Origin: Hydractinia symbiolongicarpus
Lineage: Eukaryota; Cnidaria; Hydrozoa; Anthoathecata; Hydractiniidae
Direction of reading: 5' to 3'
NCBI RefSeq assembly: GCF_029227915.1
Contig: NC_079885.1
Location: forward strand, 30,383,001 to 30,447,000
Length of the DNA stretch: 64,000 nt
The position numbers were made by a program, and so were the translations under genes. Positions 63,301 to 64,000 of this stretch are shown here, in pieces. Every line of letters begins with the position of its first letter. The stretch's first letter is position 1. The notes under the pieces were generated by a model, which saw only the letters and a program-made list of their open reading frames with translations, had not been told where the DNA came from and did not search any database.

Positions 63301-64000
63301 GTCAAAAGTATACAAAAAATGTACCCAGGGAGTAAACTCATTTCTCAAACGATTTTTTAAATTATTTTTTCACCACTAAAACGCATGAGATTCGTAGTTT
63401 TCAAAAATGTTTTTATTTTTGATGAGACGCTGAATAAAAGAAGTTTAATCGCTGGCAAACGAAAACCCGTGATTTTCCGTAAATCCCGGACTCGGCCCGT
63501 ATAGTCAAAAGTATACAAAGAAAGTACCCAGGGAGTAAACTCATATCCCGAACGAGTTTTTAAATTATTTTTTCACCACTAAAACGCATGAGACTTGTAG
63601 TTTTCAAAAATGTTTTCATTTTTGATGGGACGCTAAATAAAAGAAGTTTAATCGCTGGCAAACGCAAACCCGCGATTTCCCGTAAATCCCGAACTCGGCC
63701 CATATAGTCGAAAGTATACAAAGAAAGTACCCAGGGAGTAAACTCATTTCCCGAACGATTTTTTAAATTATTGTTTCACCACTAAAGCGCATGAGACTTG
63801 TAGTTTTCAAAAATGTTTTCATTTTTGATGGGACGCTGAATAAAAGAAGTTTAATCGCTGGCAAACGAAAACCCGCGATTTCCCGTAAATGCCGGACTCG
63901 GCCCGTTTAGTCAAAAGTATACAAAGAAAGTACCCAGGGAGTAAACTCATTTCCCGAACGATTTTTTAAATTATTTTTCCACCACTAAAACGCATGAGAC
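60328..64000 (+). repeat. Block B3 (truncated right)
   Basis: B-community units restart in the same order as at 3001 and 31571: TTCAGAAATG, ATGGCCGGAAAACG, the two-base-shorter CGATTTCCGTAAATCCC, TTTTTCAAAAG, then CACTGAAACG. GGCCGGAAAACG units lie near 60409, 60812, 61626 and 63247. Order follows B2 closely to about 62057 and then differs by a monomer. A private one-base insertion and CGGTTTCGG occur near 63070-63090. The block continues past the window. Confidence 0.72.
62611..62810 (+). repeat. Chimeric 200-bp monomer in B3
   Basis: The left part (GATGGGACGCTG, GCTGGC) is A class and the right part (AAATCGTACTCGGCCCGAAT, ACAAAAAAGTAC) is the deletion variant, which elsewhere always begins GATGAGACG with GCCGGC. 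The unit and its right neighbour share CTTGGAGTTTTC and CAAAATTG. The unit is the expected product of an unequal exchange within the GCTGGC to CCCG interval. Confidence 0.65.

Larger units (their letters stand above)
1..64000 (+). repeat. Satellite DNA array, ~203-bp monomer, head-to-tail
   Basis: The entire window is built from about 316 copies of one monomer of about 203 bp. Landmarks such as GATGRGACG, GTATAC, TTTAAA and the CATTTTTGA arm recur every 200-204 bp from first to last base. All copies lie in the same direction and I saw no inversion, transposon or unique spacer. Larger periods divide evenly by the monomer: 1,620 is 8 units, 2,432 is 12, 4,255 is 21 and 7,090 is 35. The array continues beyond both ends. 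Satellites of this kind usually form centromeric or heterochromatic DNA in eukaryotes; that role is inferred from organisation alone. I do not recognise the family and cannot name the species. Confidence 0.98.

Noticed and set aside
557-63348. About 70 open frames of 61-73 codons, minus-strand forms containing FTPWV and plus-strand forms beginning MRLV.
   Set aside because: They recur at monomer spacing on both strands, sometimes overlapping antisense (10689-10883 and 10717-10914). They open or close with single indels or CpG changes, cannot extend because 203 is not a multiple of three, and vary without favouring synonymous sites. They are by-products of a conserved DNA repeat.
1-64000. Regular repeat-spacer arrangement reminiscent of CRISPR.
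   Set aside because: There are no unique spacers: the whole ~203-bp unit is repeated, and units are far longer than CRISPR repeat plus spacer.

Overview
The whole 64 kb window is one uninterrupted block of eukaryotic satellite DNA. A monomer of about 203 bp (range about 200-204) repeats head-to-tail, always in the same orientation, roughly 316 times, and the array runs off both ends of the window. I find no protein-coding gene, RNA gene, transposon, CRISPR array or unique spacer. The short open frames of 61-73 codons on both strands are by-products of the monomer: they recur at monomer spacing and the repeat length is not a multiple of three. The organism cannot be named from this sequence. 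Array size, monomer length close to one nucleosome repeat, nested higher-order repeats and near-identical tandem segments point to a centromeric or pericentromeric/heterochromatic satellite of a eukaryote (inference).

Each monomer has a CpG-rich part (CCCG tetramers about 10 bp apart, GTATAC palindrome) and a T-rich part (two T tracts, then a perfect 9-bp inverted repeat with a TTTT loop). Two main classes alternate. The G class has GATGAGACG, CTTAATGAAAGAGG, GCCGGC, CCCGGGCTTGGCCCG and TAGTCGAATG. The A class has GATGGGACG, CTGAATAAAAGAAG, GCTGGC, CCCGGACTCGGCCCG and TAGTCAAAAG. There is also a recurrent 200-bp deletion variant (CGTACTCGGCCCGAAT) and several block-specific variants.

Layout: three monomer communities, here named A, B and C, follow in the same order more than twice. 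A1 is about 1-3000, B1 about 3001-11885, and C1 about 11886-27290, with a B insert at 16040-18975 created by a 7,090-bp duplication. A2 is about 27291-31570 and B2 about 31571-38100. A mixed B+C higher-order region spans about 38100-46350. C2 is about 46351-59930, A3 (reduced to one or two monomers) about 59931-60327, and B3 about 60328 to the end. The A/B junction carries the same private indels at 3001, 31571 and 60328, 28,570 and 28,757 bp apart.

Within this cycle sit nested tandem duplications of whole numbers of monomers: 8-mer (1,620 bp), 21-mer (4,255 bp), 35-mer (7,090 bp, two mismatches seen by eye), 15-mer (3,035 bp), 12-mer (2,432 bp), 10-mer (2,026 bp), 5-mers (1,012 bp), dimers (405/406 bp) and single-monomer doublings. 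Several junctions are visible as chimeric monomers, the expected signature of unequal exchange. All boundaries were read by eye and are approximate unless a diagnostic mismatch is quoted.
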